From the NCBI GenBank assembly GCA_026004735.1, contig BPJS01000001.1, positions 4,730,859 through 4,794,858 of the forward strand: a DNA stretch of 64,000 nucleotides. The letters run 5' to 3'. Below are positions 44,979 to 53,613 of this stretch, one piece after another. Under the pieces are notes generated by a model. That model was not told where the DNA came from, did no database searches, and saw nothing but the letters and a program-made list of their open reading frames with translations. The position numbers were made by a program, and so were the translations under genes. The DNA is from Isosphaeraceae bacterium. Its GTDB lineage: Bacteria; Planctomycetota; Planctomycetia; Isosphaerales; Isosphaeraceae. Every line of letters starts with the position of its first letter. Positions within the stretch are counted from its first letter, which is position 1.

Positions 44979-46937
44979 ATGCGCCGGCAACCGCGTCGCA
45001 GGCCGCGAATCGAGGCGCTTGAAGCGCGGCAGTTGTTGACGGTTGAGGCCGAGTTGTTGGTGGGATGGAGGCCGGGTCTGAGCCGGGCGGCCGAGCGCCG
45101 GCTGCTGGCGCGTGTGGGTGCCGAACCGGTCGAATCGTGGCCGGGAGGGCCGACCCGGGCGGCGCTAAAACCGGGAACCGACGTGGCGGCGGCGATGCGG
45201 CAACTGGCGCGGCTGCCGGGCGTTCGCTACGTGGATCAGAATGGGATTCTGCGGGTGGATGCCGTATCGGTGAACGACCCGGAGTTTGGGCTTCAATGGG
45301 GCCTGAACCAGGCTAACGATGTGGACATCAATGCGCCGGAGGCGTGGGCGCTGACCGGCGGCGGCGTTCCGACCATCGTGGCGGTGATTGACAGCGGGAT
45401 CACCGTCGAACATCCCGAGCTGGCGGGACGTCTCTGGGTCAATCCGGGCGAGATCCCTGGCAACGGGCTGGACGACGACGGGAACGGCTATGCCGACGAC
45501 GTTCACGGCTGGAACTTTGCGTCCAACACGGCCGACCTGACCGATGAGGTCCAGCATGGGACGCACGTGGCTGGGATCATCGCGGCGCAGGCCGGCGATG
45601 GCCGCGGCGTGGTGGGGGTCAATCCGGGTGCGGTGCTGATGCCGTTGAAGTTTATCGATGCGAGCGGGACGGGTCGGACCGCGGACGCCGTTCGCGCGAT
45701 TTACTATGCCGTGAACGAGGGCGCCCGAGTGATCAACGCGAGCTGGGGGGGCGGATCGAACTCGCGGGCGTTGGCGGATGCGATTCGCTATGCGGGGTCG
45801 CGGGGCGTTGTGTTTGTGGCGGCGGCGGGAAATGAGGGATTGAATCTGGACGTGTATCGGTCGTATCCGGCCAGCTACGGGCTGGCGACGATGGTCACGG
45901 TGGCAGCCGTGGACGCAGCGGGGCGGTTGGCGTCGTTTTCAAACCGGGGCGGGTCGACGGTGTCGATCGCGGCGCCGGGAGTGGGGATCCTCAGCACCTG
46001 GGGCACCGGAGGCACGGCGTTGATGTCGGGGACGTCGATGGCCGCGCCGTTTGTTTCGGGGGTGGCGTCGCTGGTGATCGGAGCCAATCCGACGCTGACG
46101 GCCAGTCAGGTTGTGCAGCGTCTGATCGCGACGGCCAAGCCGCTGGGCAGCTTGGAGGGTAGGGTTGTGGCGGGCGGGATGGTGGACGCGGCGCGGGCGT
46201 TGGTTCCGCCGGCGGTAACGACGCCGGTGGTGCGTCGCCCGCGGGCGAGGCGTCCAATGCCGCCGGCGCGGAGCGTCGGGCTCGGACCCAGCGACCGGGT
46301 GCGGGCGGAGCTGCTCGGCTCAAACGAGTACTACCAGGCGCACGGCGGCTCGGCGATCGGTTTTGTGACGGCGATTTATCAGGATCTGATGGGGCGGGGG
46401 CCAACAAACCCGGAGCGGAGGAACGGTCTGACTCAGCTTCGGCAGGGGACGTCGCGGGCCGGACTGGCCCGGCAACTGCTGGGTCGAGAGGAGGCGGCGC
46501 GGACGAAGGTGGCGTTGTGGTATCTGAATGATCTGGCGGTTCCGGCGTCGCTCGATCAGTTGAAGCAGAATGGTCTGGTGACGGCGCTCGCGCGCCGGCT
46601 GCGGGCCGGCGCGGCGGAAAGCCAGATCCGCGCGGAGCTCTTGGCATCGGGCGAATTGGAGCGGGCGGCAGGTGGCGATTCCGGCCGCCTGGCCGACTTG
46701 CTGTACCAGGCCGCCCTGGCGCGTCCCGCGACCGCCGACGAGGCTGCCGACCTTACGGCGAGGCTTGCTGCGGGGACCAGTCTGCGTGAGGTGGCCCTGG
46801 CGCTGCTGGTCTCGGACGAGGGGCGGCGAACACGGGCCGCGCGCTGGCTCCAATCCGACCTGCTCCGCCCCGGTTCGCTCGAATGGCTCAAGAGCGACCC
46901 GTTGGCGGCGCAACTGGCCATGCGGCTCACCGACTGA
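44979..46937 (+). CDS. Subtilisin-like S8 serine protease with LEPR-XLL-like N-terminus and DUF4214-like repeats
   Basis: A 652-residue protein from ATG 44979. The N-terminus (MRRQPRRRPRIEALEARQLL) matches the planctomycete surface-protein signal, in which a basic stretch precedes LExRxLL. A short propeptide-like domain follows (ELLVGWRPGLSRAAERRLLARV). The catalytic triad is Asp in VAVIDSGITVEHPEL, His in VQHGTHVAGIIAAQ, and Ser in LMSGTSMAAPFVSGVASL. Asn of the oxyanion hole is in FVAAAGNEGLN. From about residue 430 a linker rich in Arg/Pro leads to two DUF4214-like units (IGFVTAIYQDLMGRGPTNPER; LADLLYQAALARPATADEA), often found in large exported proteins. Likely an exported or surface-bound protease. 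Confidence 0.9.
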   Translation: MRRQPRRRPRIEALEARQLLTVEAELLVGWRPGLSRAAERRLLARVGAEPVESWPGGPTRAALKPGTDVAAAMRQLARLPGVRYVDQNGILRVDAVSVNDPEFGLQWGLNQANDVDINAPEAWALTGGGVPTIVAVIDSGITVEHPELAGRLWVNPGEIPGNGLDDDGNGYADDVHGWNFASNTADLTDEVQHGTHVAGIIAAQAGDGRGVVGVNPGAVLMPLKFIDASGTGRTADAVRAIYYAVNEGARVINASWGGGSNSRALADAIRYAGSRGVVFVAAAGNEGLNLDVYRSYPASYGLATMVTVAAVDAAGRLASFSNRGGSTVSIAAPGVGILSTWGTGGTALMSGTSMAAPFVSGVASLVIGANPTLTASQVVQRLIATAKPLGSLEGRVVAGGMVDAARALVPPAVTTPVVRRPRARRPMPPARSVGLGPSDRVRAELLGSNEYYQAHGGSAIGFVTAIYQDLMGRGPTNPERRNGLTQLRQGTSRAGLARQLLGREEAARTKVALWYLNDLAVPASLDQLKQNGLVTALARRLRAGAAESQIRAELLASGELERAAGGDSGRLADLLYQAALARPATADEAADLTARLAAGTSLREVALALLVSDEGRRTRAARWLQSDLLRPGSLEWLKSDPLAAQLAMRLTD

Positions 46938-46967
46938 CCGGCCCCCGAGCGGGCCAAAAGTATCGCA

Positions 46968-46988
46968 GGAACCTCAGCACGAGGTTCC
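46968..46988. terminator. Perfect 8-bp hairpin between convergent genes
   Basis: GGAACCTC (46968-46975), loop AGCAC, GAGGTTCC (46981-46988), 31 nt past the protease stop. No T-tract follows, so termination is only probable. Confidence 0.45.
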
Positions 46989-47144
46989 GGCCTTGGCGAC
47001 GGTCTGGTTTGATCGTGGCGGCCTGGCGGTGGAGAGCCGAGCCACCAAGGAGCGCTGGGGGCGTGTCGGCTGACGTGGTGAAGAGGTACCGGGTCCGCGG
47101 GCGCGGCGGTCAGCCGGGTCGGCCGACCGCCGCGCGGCGGAGCG

Positions 47145-48242
47145 TCAGCGGCTGGGCTGGGCTGGAGGGGCGGATCCGGCGGGTGTGGCGGAGCCGGCGG
47201 CGGGGGCGGGAGCAGCCGGTTGGGACTCGTCGCGGGGAATGAGCTGAAAGAGGTCCTTGGGCATGGGTTTCAGGTCGATCTGGGCGGTTTTGCGCATCTG
47301 CTCGATGATCTGGTTTTGGAGATCGGCGGCGTATTGGTTGAGGATCACGTTGCGCATCCGCTCGAAGTCGATCGGCTGACCCTCTTCCCGATCGGTGACG
47401 AGGATCAGGTGCAGGCCATACTCGGTTTCGACGATGTCGGACAGTTGCCCTTTCTGGAGGGCGAAGGCGGCTTGCGCGAACGGTTCGATGTAGATGCCGC
47501 GACGGGGAAACTTGCCGAGGTCGCCGCCGGAGGGCTGCTCGCGGTTGCCTTCGTCCTCGGAGTACTTGTTGGCCGCGTCGGCGAAGGAGATTTTCTGGTC
47601 GGCGATCTCCTGGCGGATGGCCAGGAGCCGCTGGCGGGCTTTTTCTTTTTCCTCAGGGGAGGCGTTGGGTTCGAGCTTGATCAGAATGTGGCTGGCGCGG
47701 ACCTGCGCCCCGGAAAAGAGATCTTTGTTTTGTTCAGCGTAGGCTTTCAATTCGGAGTCGGTGGCTTGTTGAGTGACGTAGTTGCGCCATTTGCGTTCGA
47801 AGGCGATTTGATCGCGGAATTCCTCGATGGTGGTACCGGTATCGGCCAGGAAGCTCTCGAGGCTGGTTCCCTGGCGATTGGCTTCGGCGCGGGCTTCGTC
47901 CTCGATTTTTTTGAGTTCGTCGGCGGAGACGGTCACGCGGGCGGTTTCGTCAAGGAACTGGCGGAGCAGGGCGCGGTTGACGAGGTAGTCGAGGGCGCTT
48001 TCGAAGGCCTGCTGCTCGCTGCCGGGGGGGATCTGGATCTTGGCCAAGACGTCGATCAAGTCGGCCAGCGGGATCGGTCGGCCGTTGACGACGGCGACCG
48101 GCTCATCGCGGGCGGGCTTGGAGGACGTGGCGGCGGCGGGCGGCTGAGCCGTCGCAGGCTGTTGGGGTGAGACGGCGCCGAGGCCGGGAATGGCGCAGGC
48201 GGCCAACAGGGTGACGGCCGCACGATGGACTCGCTCCCTCAT
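47145..48242 (-). CDS. Exported parvulin-type peptidyl-prolyl isomerase (PpiC/SurA-like)
   Basis: A 365-residue protein from ATG 48242 (MRERVHRAAVTLLAACAIPGLG, a signal peptide); the longer frame to 48422 lacks a signal. After a Pro/Ala linker comes a SurA-N-like helical chaperone region (VAVVNGRPIPLADLIDVLAKI ... YLVNRALLRQFLDE). A rotamase domain at about residues 190-300 follows, with RASHILIKL, FADAANKYSEDEGN, SGGDLGKFPRRG and FALQKGQLSDIVETEYGLHLI, all standard parvulin phrases. The tail is Ala/Pro-rich. It should help fold exported or outer-membrane proteins in the periplasm. It is convergent with the subtilisin gene and divergent from a hydrolase gene. Confidence 0.92.
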   Translation of the reverse strand: MRERVHRAAVTLLAACAIPGLGAVSPQQPATAQPPAAATSSKPARDEPVAVVNGRPIPLADLIDVLAKIQIPPGSEQQAFESALDYLVNRALLRQFLDETARVTVSADELKKIEDEARAEANRQGTSLESFLADTGTTIEEFRDQIAFERKWRNYVTQQATDSELKAYAEQNKDLFSGAQVRASHILIKLEPNASPEEKEKARQRLLAIRQEIADQKISFADAANKYSEDEGNREQPSGGDLGKFPRRGIYIEPFAQAAFALQKGQLSDIVETEYGLHLILVTDREEGQPIDFERMRNVILNQYAADLQNQIIEQMRKTAQIDLKPMPKDLFQLIPRDESQPAAPAPAAGSATPAGSAPPAQPSR

Positions 48243-48473
48243 GGTGGTCAGACTCCTGGTGTCGGCCGGTCTCAGGCGGTGTGCGTCGTAGCCGCCGCGT
48301 CGGGGTTGCCGGGCCGAACGATGTGCCTGATCATACGTGCGAACGTTCCCTTTGAACACGCCAATTGGTCGGCGGGAGCCGGGTCGGGTCAAGAGCGGGC
48401 CTGGCGGAGCGAACACAGCCACAGGAAGCCGGAGTGGATGATCCGGTCAGTTGGCCGCGTGAGATTACCGATC

Positions 48474-50271
48474 ATGAAGCGAGCGTGGGGTCTGGTGCTG
48501 GCGTGGGTTGGGTGTTGGGGGCTGGGAGCGGTCGCGGAGGCTGGGGTCGATGATCGGTTGATCGGGGCATGGGAAGCCACGCTCAAGCCACCGATCGGAG
48601 CGCCGATCCGGGTGGTGCTGCGGGTCGAGCCGGGGCCGAACGGCGGCCAGGTGGCGTGGCTCGACAGCCCGGACCAGGATGCGTACGACTTCGCCGTGGA
48701 CAGTCTGGAGACGACGGCCGACGGCACCGTAAGGTTTGGTTCGAAACGGTTGCAGGCCCGGTTTGAAGGGCGTTTCAACCAGGCCCAGGATGCGATCGAG
48801 GGAACCTGGACGCAGAGTCTGCCGCTGCGGATTGCGTTTCGTCGGGTTGATCCGGCGACGCTGTCGCGGCCAGCGCCGGTGGTCGTGCCCGAGGAGCTTG
48901 AGGGCCTTTGGGAGGGGGTTCTCAAGGTGCAGGCGGGGTTGGAGTTGCGGCTGGTTCTGGATGTGCATCGCGATCAGCAGGGGCGGCTGGGGGCGTATCT
49001 AGACAGCCCGGACCAGGGGGCCGACGACCTGCCGATCTCGGCGCTCGGTTTGGAGCGGGGTCGGCTCCGGTTTCGGCTGAAGCGGCTGGGTGCCGAGTTT
49101 GAGGGGAGCCGATCGGAGGACGGGCTTGCGTTCGAGGGGACGTTTTCGCAGTCTGGCCAACGGTTTCCGCTGGTTCTGCGACGGGTGCGGGAGGTCAAAG
49201 CGCTCCGGCGGCCGCAAACGCCCCAGCCACCGTTTCCGTACCGCTCGGAAGAGGTCACGTACGAGAACCAGGCGGCGGGGGTGCGGTTGGCGGGCACGCT
49301 GACGCTGCCGGAGGGCGAAGGGCCGTTTCCGGCGGTGCTTTTGATCACTGGCTCGGGGTCGCAGGACCGGGACGAGACGCTGCTAGGGCACAAGCCGTTC
49401 TGGGTGCTGGCCGACTTTTTGACGCGGCGGGGCATCGCCGTCTTGCGGGTGGACGACCGGGGGGTCGGCGGCTCGACGGGCGACCCGTCGACGGCGACGA
49501 GTGAGGATTACGCCGGGGACGTGTTGGCAGGGGTCGCGTATCTGAAGACGCGGCGCGAGATCGACCCGACGAAGATCGGCCTGTGCGGCCACAGCGAGGG
49601 GGGATTGATCGCGCCGATGGTGGCCGTCCGAAGCCCGGACGTGGCGTTTCTGGTCCTGATGGCAGGCCCCGGGGTACCGGGGACGGAGCTGTTGCGGCTC
49701 CAAAGCCGCAAGATCGCCGAGGCGATGGGTTTAGGCGAGACGGTGAACGCCGTTCAGTCGGAGCTGCTGGAGAAGGCCTTGAGGCTGATCGAGGAGCACG
49801 CCGACCCGGAGGCGGCCCGAGCGGCGGTGACGGAGATGACCGAGCGGTTGGTTGCGGGTCTGACGCCGGAAGAGCGTCGAGAGCTTGGGCTAGATGGAGA
49901 CGAGCCGGGACAGGCGGGGGGGTTGTTCCGTGCGGCGGCCGAGTCGTTGGCCAGTCCCTGGTTTCGGTTTTTTTTTGCGGTACGACCCGCGGCCCACGCT
50001 GGCCCAGGTGCGGTGTCCGGTGCTGGCGATCAATGGGGAGAAGGACTTGCAGGTGGTGCCGGCCCAGAATCTGCCGGAGATTGAGAAGGCGCTGCGGGGC
50101 GGCGGTTTGGAGCGGGTCACGGTTCGGGAGCTGCCGGGCCTGAACCACCTGTTTCAGGCGTGCCAGACAGGCTCACCGGCCGAGTATGGTCGGATCGAGC
50201 AGACGATCGATCCGTCGGCGTTGGAGTTGATCGCCGATTGGATTCTGGAGACAGTGGGCCGGGGGCGGTGA
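48474..50271 (+). CDS. Secreted alpha/beta hydrolase with duplicated N-terminal domain, frameshifted at a poly-T run
   Basis: ATG 48474 gives a signal peptide (LVLAWVGCWGLGAVAEA). Two tandem ~95-residue beta domains follow, sharing LxGxWEgxLK, LDSPDQxAxD and RFxxKRLxAxFEG. The hydrolase domain has GSGSQDRDE, VDDRGVGGST and the nucleophile elbow GLCGHSEGGLIAP. The frame that starts the gene ends at 50084 in unrelated sequence. The true C-terminus is in another frame: LRYDPRPTLAQVRCPVLAIN, GEKDLQVVP (acid) and LPGLNHLFQ (His), ending at 50271. The switch is at nine T's (49968-49976). Eight would restore SPWFRFFLRYDP. Intact length would be about 598 residues. Either a broken gene or a sequencing error. 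Confidence 0.85.
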
Positions 50272-50308
50272 AGGCAGGTTTGAGGGCGCGGCGGAGGGTC
50301 GTGCGGCC

Positions 50309-51091
50309 TTAGGCGGACTCGGCCGTGCACTGGCGCATGAGCCAGCTATCGACGTCGGCCAACATCGGGCGGGTGAGGCGGTGGCCGCAAGGGTAGGACT
50401 GGAAGGCAACCCGCAGTCCGCCGGCACGGAGCAGGGCGACCTCGCGGCGGGCGTCGGTGACCGGTGTGCGGCCATTCCACTCACCGTGGGCCACGAGCAG
50501 CTTCAGGCGTCGGCAGGATCGGAGCCGAGCTAGCGGCGCGAAGCCCAGCCGCGGAAGCCAGCCATTGATGGCCACGACGCCCGCGAACCGCTCGGGATAG
50601 CTCAGGCCGAGGCGGTAGGCGACGGCCGCCCCTTCGCCAACACCCAGCAGGAAGATACGCTCCGAATGAATATGGAGCGAACGGCGGGCGGCGCGGATCG
50701 CGTCGAAGACGCCGTCTTCGAGGCGATCGACCTCGTCGCTCGGCTCGCCGGCGAGGATTTTGCGGACGGTCTCGCACGCCGAGCCAGGCGAGACGGATCG
50801 GGGCGACCGCGACTCGGAACGCGCAAAGAGCTGACCCCAGCCAAAGCCAACCTCACGGCCCTTGCGGCGGACGACCTCCGGACCGCGCAGGCTCAGGCCG
50901 ACATAGTTGCGCCCGCTCAAGGCCGGCATGGCGGCGGCGAGCTGATGCTCATCACCGCCCCGGCCGTGGAAGAGAACCAGGAGCGGATAGGGATAATTCG
51001 GCTCGTAGCGACGAGGGATGAACCGAGCCTCGGCGAGGGCTCCCGTCCTGGGTTCCGCCGCCGTGGTCAAGGGCCGACGGTCGCCACTCAT
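50309..51091 (-). CDS. Alpha/beta-hydrolase (phospholipase/carboxylesterase-like) lacking the nucleophile
   Basis: A 260-residue protein of the short carboxylesterase fold: PYPLLVLFHGRGGDEHQLA near residue 34 is the oxyanion strand-loop, and YPERFAGVVAINGWLP follows the elbow. The elbow, normally GxSxGG, reads LLGVGEGAAVAYRL, so the catalytic Ser is replaced by Gly. The acid loop, usually HGxxDxxVP, reads AHGEWNGRTPV, with Asn for Asp. Only the His (YPCGHRLT) stays. It looks like a non-catalytic paralogue, or one with another chemistry. No signal peptide. It is convergent with the frameshifted hydrolase gene, 38 bp apart. Confidence 0.8.
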   Translation of the reverse strand: MSGDRRPLTTAAEPRTGALAEARFIPRRYEPNYPYPLLVLFHGRGGDEHQLAAAMPALSGRNYVGLSLRGPEVVRRKGREVGFGWGQLFARSESRSPRSVSPGSACETVRKILAGEPSDEVDRLEDGVFDAIRAARRSLHIHSERIFLLGVGEGAAVAYRLGLSYPERFAGVVAINGWLPRLGFAPLARLRSCRRLKLLVAHGEWNGRTPVTDARREVALLRAGGLRVAFQSYPCGHRLTRPMLADVDSWLMRQCTAESA

Positions 51092-51339
51092 ACAGCGTTC
51101 TCCGCGCGTTGGAACTCGGCGGTGCGACTCTGGTCAGGGGCGGAGGAGGGACCGCTCGATCCCCCGCGGAGGGCATGGGAAGCCTTTCGCGGTTTGTCCC
51201 AATCGCCTTGTCGCCTGCGCCAAAGCATAGCCAGCATTTTTCCGCTCTTCAACGAATTGCCCAGGTTGTTACCCGTTTTTTCTCAAGATTTTGGGGAGAA
51301 TGTCCGACGGGCTGGGCAAGGTGCGCGCGATGCTAACGA

Positions 51340-53178
51340 TCAGGCCGGTTGGTTGGGCGTATCGCGGCCTGGTCCGTTGGGTCGGAACGGCATGATCCGC
51401 ATGCGGCCGCCTGCCAGCAGCGGGGTGGGAGGGGCAGCTTGGCGTTTGGGTCGGGGGAAAATGCGAAGGTGGGGTCGATTGTTGGCCTGGGGGGGATGGA
51501 GGCGGCGCGGCGGAGTGGGCCGGCGGCGAATGGGGAGAACAACGGGGGGACTGGGTCTGCGGGCAGGTTGGCTCGGCTGAGCAGGCTGAGGCTGACTGGA
51601 GTCTCTCGGTAGAGTGGGTTGGGCGGGCGGGGTGGGTGTGGAGTTGGGGGGGATGGGAGGGGCGGTGATGGTGATGGGGGCGGAGGCGGAGCCGTCGGGT
51701 TGGACGACGCGGAGGGTGATGGGGGGGGAAGTGAGGCGGTTGTTGTCGGTGCGGGTCTCGTCGAGGGCGCGGTCGGGGTCGATGCGTGCGACAAGGCGGC
51801 CGGAGAGGGCGTTGGGGTTCATGCCGGCGGGGATGGAGGCGGGCAGTTTGATGGTTTGCAGGACGTCCTGAATGTGGCCGGCGGCCAGACCGGGGAGGAA
51901 GGCATCGGCGAGGGCGAGCATGGGGGCGTTGGGGGCGTCGCTCTGGACCAGTCCGAAGCGGAGGCGGAAGGGTCCGGCGTCGCGGGTGCCGACGTTTTCG
52001 AGTTTGGCGTGGACTTCGATGGTCTGGTCCCAGGCGATGGTGGCGGGGGTGGTCAGGGCGGTGATGGCCAGGTCGGGCAGGGTGTCGCGCTGGTTGGCGG
52101 CGGGGCGGGGCGTGAGGTTGAGGGTGGTCCAGTCGCGGCCGATGCCTTGGTAGGAGGCGGGCTTGATGACCGGGTCGGTCAAGCCGTCGGCGTCGGCGAT
52201 CAGGACCAAGGCGAATTTGGCCACGTTGGCCAGGGCGGTGGGTGGGTGATCGGGCAGGTCGATCGTCTGGCTGGCGGTGACGGTCTGGTAGCCCTGGATT
52301 TCGGGCATGGGAACGAAGCCGATGGTGTAGCTGCGCGGACCTTGGGGGTCTTCGCCGAAGGGAGCCAGGACGATGCGCGCGTTGGTGGGAGGAGCCTTGC
52401 CGGGGCCGTCGTTGCGGAGCGTGGCGGTGACTTCGATCGAGCCGCCCCAATCGGCCTGAGTGGGGCGAACCGCCAGACCGGCGGCGACGAGTTTGGCAGG
52501 CAGCCGCGGGGTGTAGGTGACCATCGCGGCGTCGACCCCTTGCAGGCCCAGGTTGGCGTTGTTGGTCTCGTTGGACTCGGCGATGGCGTTGGCGGCGTCG
52601 ACCTTGAGGGTTAGGTAGTAGGAGGGCTGGCCGGCCAGCGGAGCCGTCGGACGGCCGGGGGTCCGCAGGGGGACGTCGAAATCGTAGCGCTGGCCAGGGG
52701 CGAGGCCAGCCGGGACGAGGAAGGAGCCGATCGGGACGGAGTCGCGGTTGGTTTTCGTGGTGGGGGAGGCGAAGACGTCGACGCGGAAGGCCGAGTCGGC
52801 GATCGAGCCACCCTGATTGAGGATGCTGCCCTCGAGGCGGAATTCCTGATCCCAGTCGAGGTTTGAGGGGCCGGCCAGGCGGGCGGCGATCAGGTCGGGG
52901 GGGCTGGCGGTTTCGGGGGCGGGGGTTGACGTGGCCGTGGCGGTGGTTGAGAGCGCCAGGGGTTCGGCGTCGGTTGAGGAGGCGGTGGTGGTGGTTGCGA
53001 GGGCCAGCGGCTCGGCGTCGGTTGAGGAGGCGGCTTCAGCCAGGGTGGTGACCACCTGCTCGGCCGATGGATTCGATCCGCCGCTCAGCACGGTTCGGAC
53101 TTCGAGAATCTCGATGCGCGGATGGGCCTTCCCACGATCCCCGCCGCGGGGGGATTTTCGGCGATCACGGGACGGCAT
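51340..53178 (-). CDS. CARDB-repeat surface protein with LEPR-XLL-like N-terminus
   Basis: A 612-residue protein from ATG 53178; AGGAGG stands about 9 nt upstream. The N-terminus is basic, then RIEILEVRTVLSGG, a variant of the planctomycete LEPR-XLL signal. A low-complexity region follows containing a repeated decapeptide (SSTDAEPLAL twice). Three CARDB-like beta-sandwich units are recognisable by their starts: DLIAARLAGPSNLDWDQEFR, KLVAAGLAVRPTQADWGGSI and DLAITALTTPATIAWDQTIE, each ending with a NNR/ETNNAN-type strand (ESNETNNANL, DETRTDNNRL). The last 110 residues are Pro/Arg-rich, ending in RPNGPGRDTPNQPA. CARDB units mediate adhesion or spacing on cell surfaces. No enzyme domain was found. 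Confidence 0.83.
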   Translation of the reverse strand: MPSRDRRKSPRGGDRGKAHPRIEILEVRTVLSGGSNPSAEQVVTTLAEAASSTDAEPLALATTTTASSTDAEPLALSTTATATSTPAPETASPPDLIAARLAGPSNLDWDQEFRLEGSILNQGGSIADSAFRVDVFASPTTKTNRDSVPIGSFLVPAGLAPGQRYDFDVPLRTPGRPTAPLAGQPSYYLTLKVDAANAIAESNETNNANLGLQGVDAAMVTYTPRLPAKLVAAGLAVRPTQADWGGSIEVTATLRNDGPGKAPPTNARIVLAPFGEDPQGPRSYTIGFVPMPEIQGYQTVTASQTIDLPDHPPTALANVAKFALVLIADADGLTDPVIKPASYQGIGRDWTTLNLTPRPAANQRDTLPDLAITALTTPATIAWDQTIEVHAKLENVGTRDAGPFRLRFGLVQSDAPNAPMLALADAFLPGLAAGHIQDVLQTIKLPASIPAGMNPNALSGRLVARIDPDRALDETRTDNNRLTSPPITLRVVQPDGSASAPITITAPPIPPNSTPTPPAQPTLPRDSSQPQPAQPSQPARRPSPPVVLPIRRRPTPPRRLHPPQANNRPHLRIFPRPKRQAAPPTPLLAGGRMRIMPFRPNGPGRDTPNQPA

Positions 53179-53613
53179 GACGTGCGTCCTCCTCCTTGAG
53201 AGCGGAGCACCGGCCGCGATGGAGGCGGCGGGCGGCATCCGCATAGACCCTTCCCTGGGTAATCAGGGTGGAATGTAACGATCAGCAGAGGGGCGGTCAA
53301 GGGGATCGACCGTCGGGTAAGCCGATCGAGCAGGGCGGGGTGTGGCTGGTTTTCAAGGCAATCCGCAAGGGAAAGGCCGGTGATGCGATCGGCCGGAGCG
53401 AGGGGGGACGGGCCGAGGCAGCTAGCGGCCGCCAGGATTCTGGTGGCCGGAGCAGGAGGGCTGGTGCGCGGTGAGCGGTGTCGGGCTTTTCGGGCACGGT
53501 GGCGCGGATTTCGCGGGAAGTTGGGAGGCGATTGGGACTAGAATAGGGTGAGTTGAGGGCGGCGGCTGAGGCGGCTTGTGGCCGTCGCGGGCCGTCGGTT
53601 GAGGGTCTAGACC
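53179..53613. other. Divergent intergenic region with promoter candidate
   Basis: About 435 bp between the CARDB gene (minus) and the Gly-Trp-Asn repeat gene (plus). A plus-strand pair TTGGGA (53521-53526), 17 nt, TAGGGT (53544-53549) precedes the repeat gene by 65 nt; an overlapping TAGAAT (53539-53544) is also present. Nothing else recognised. Confidence 0.4.
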
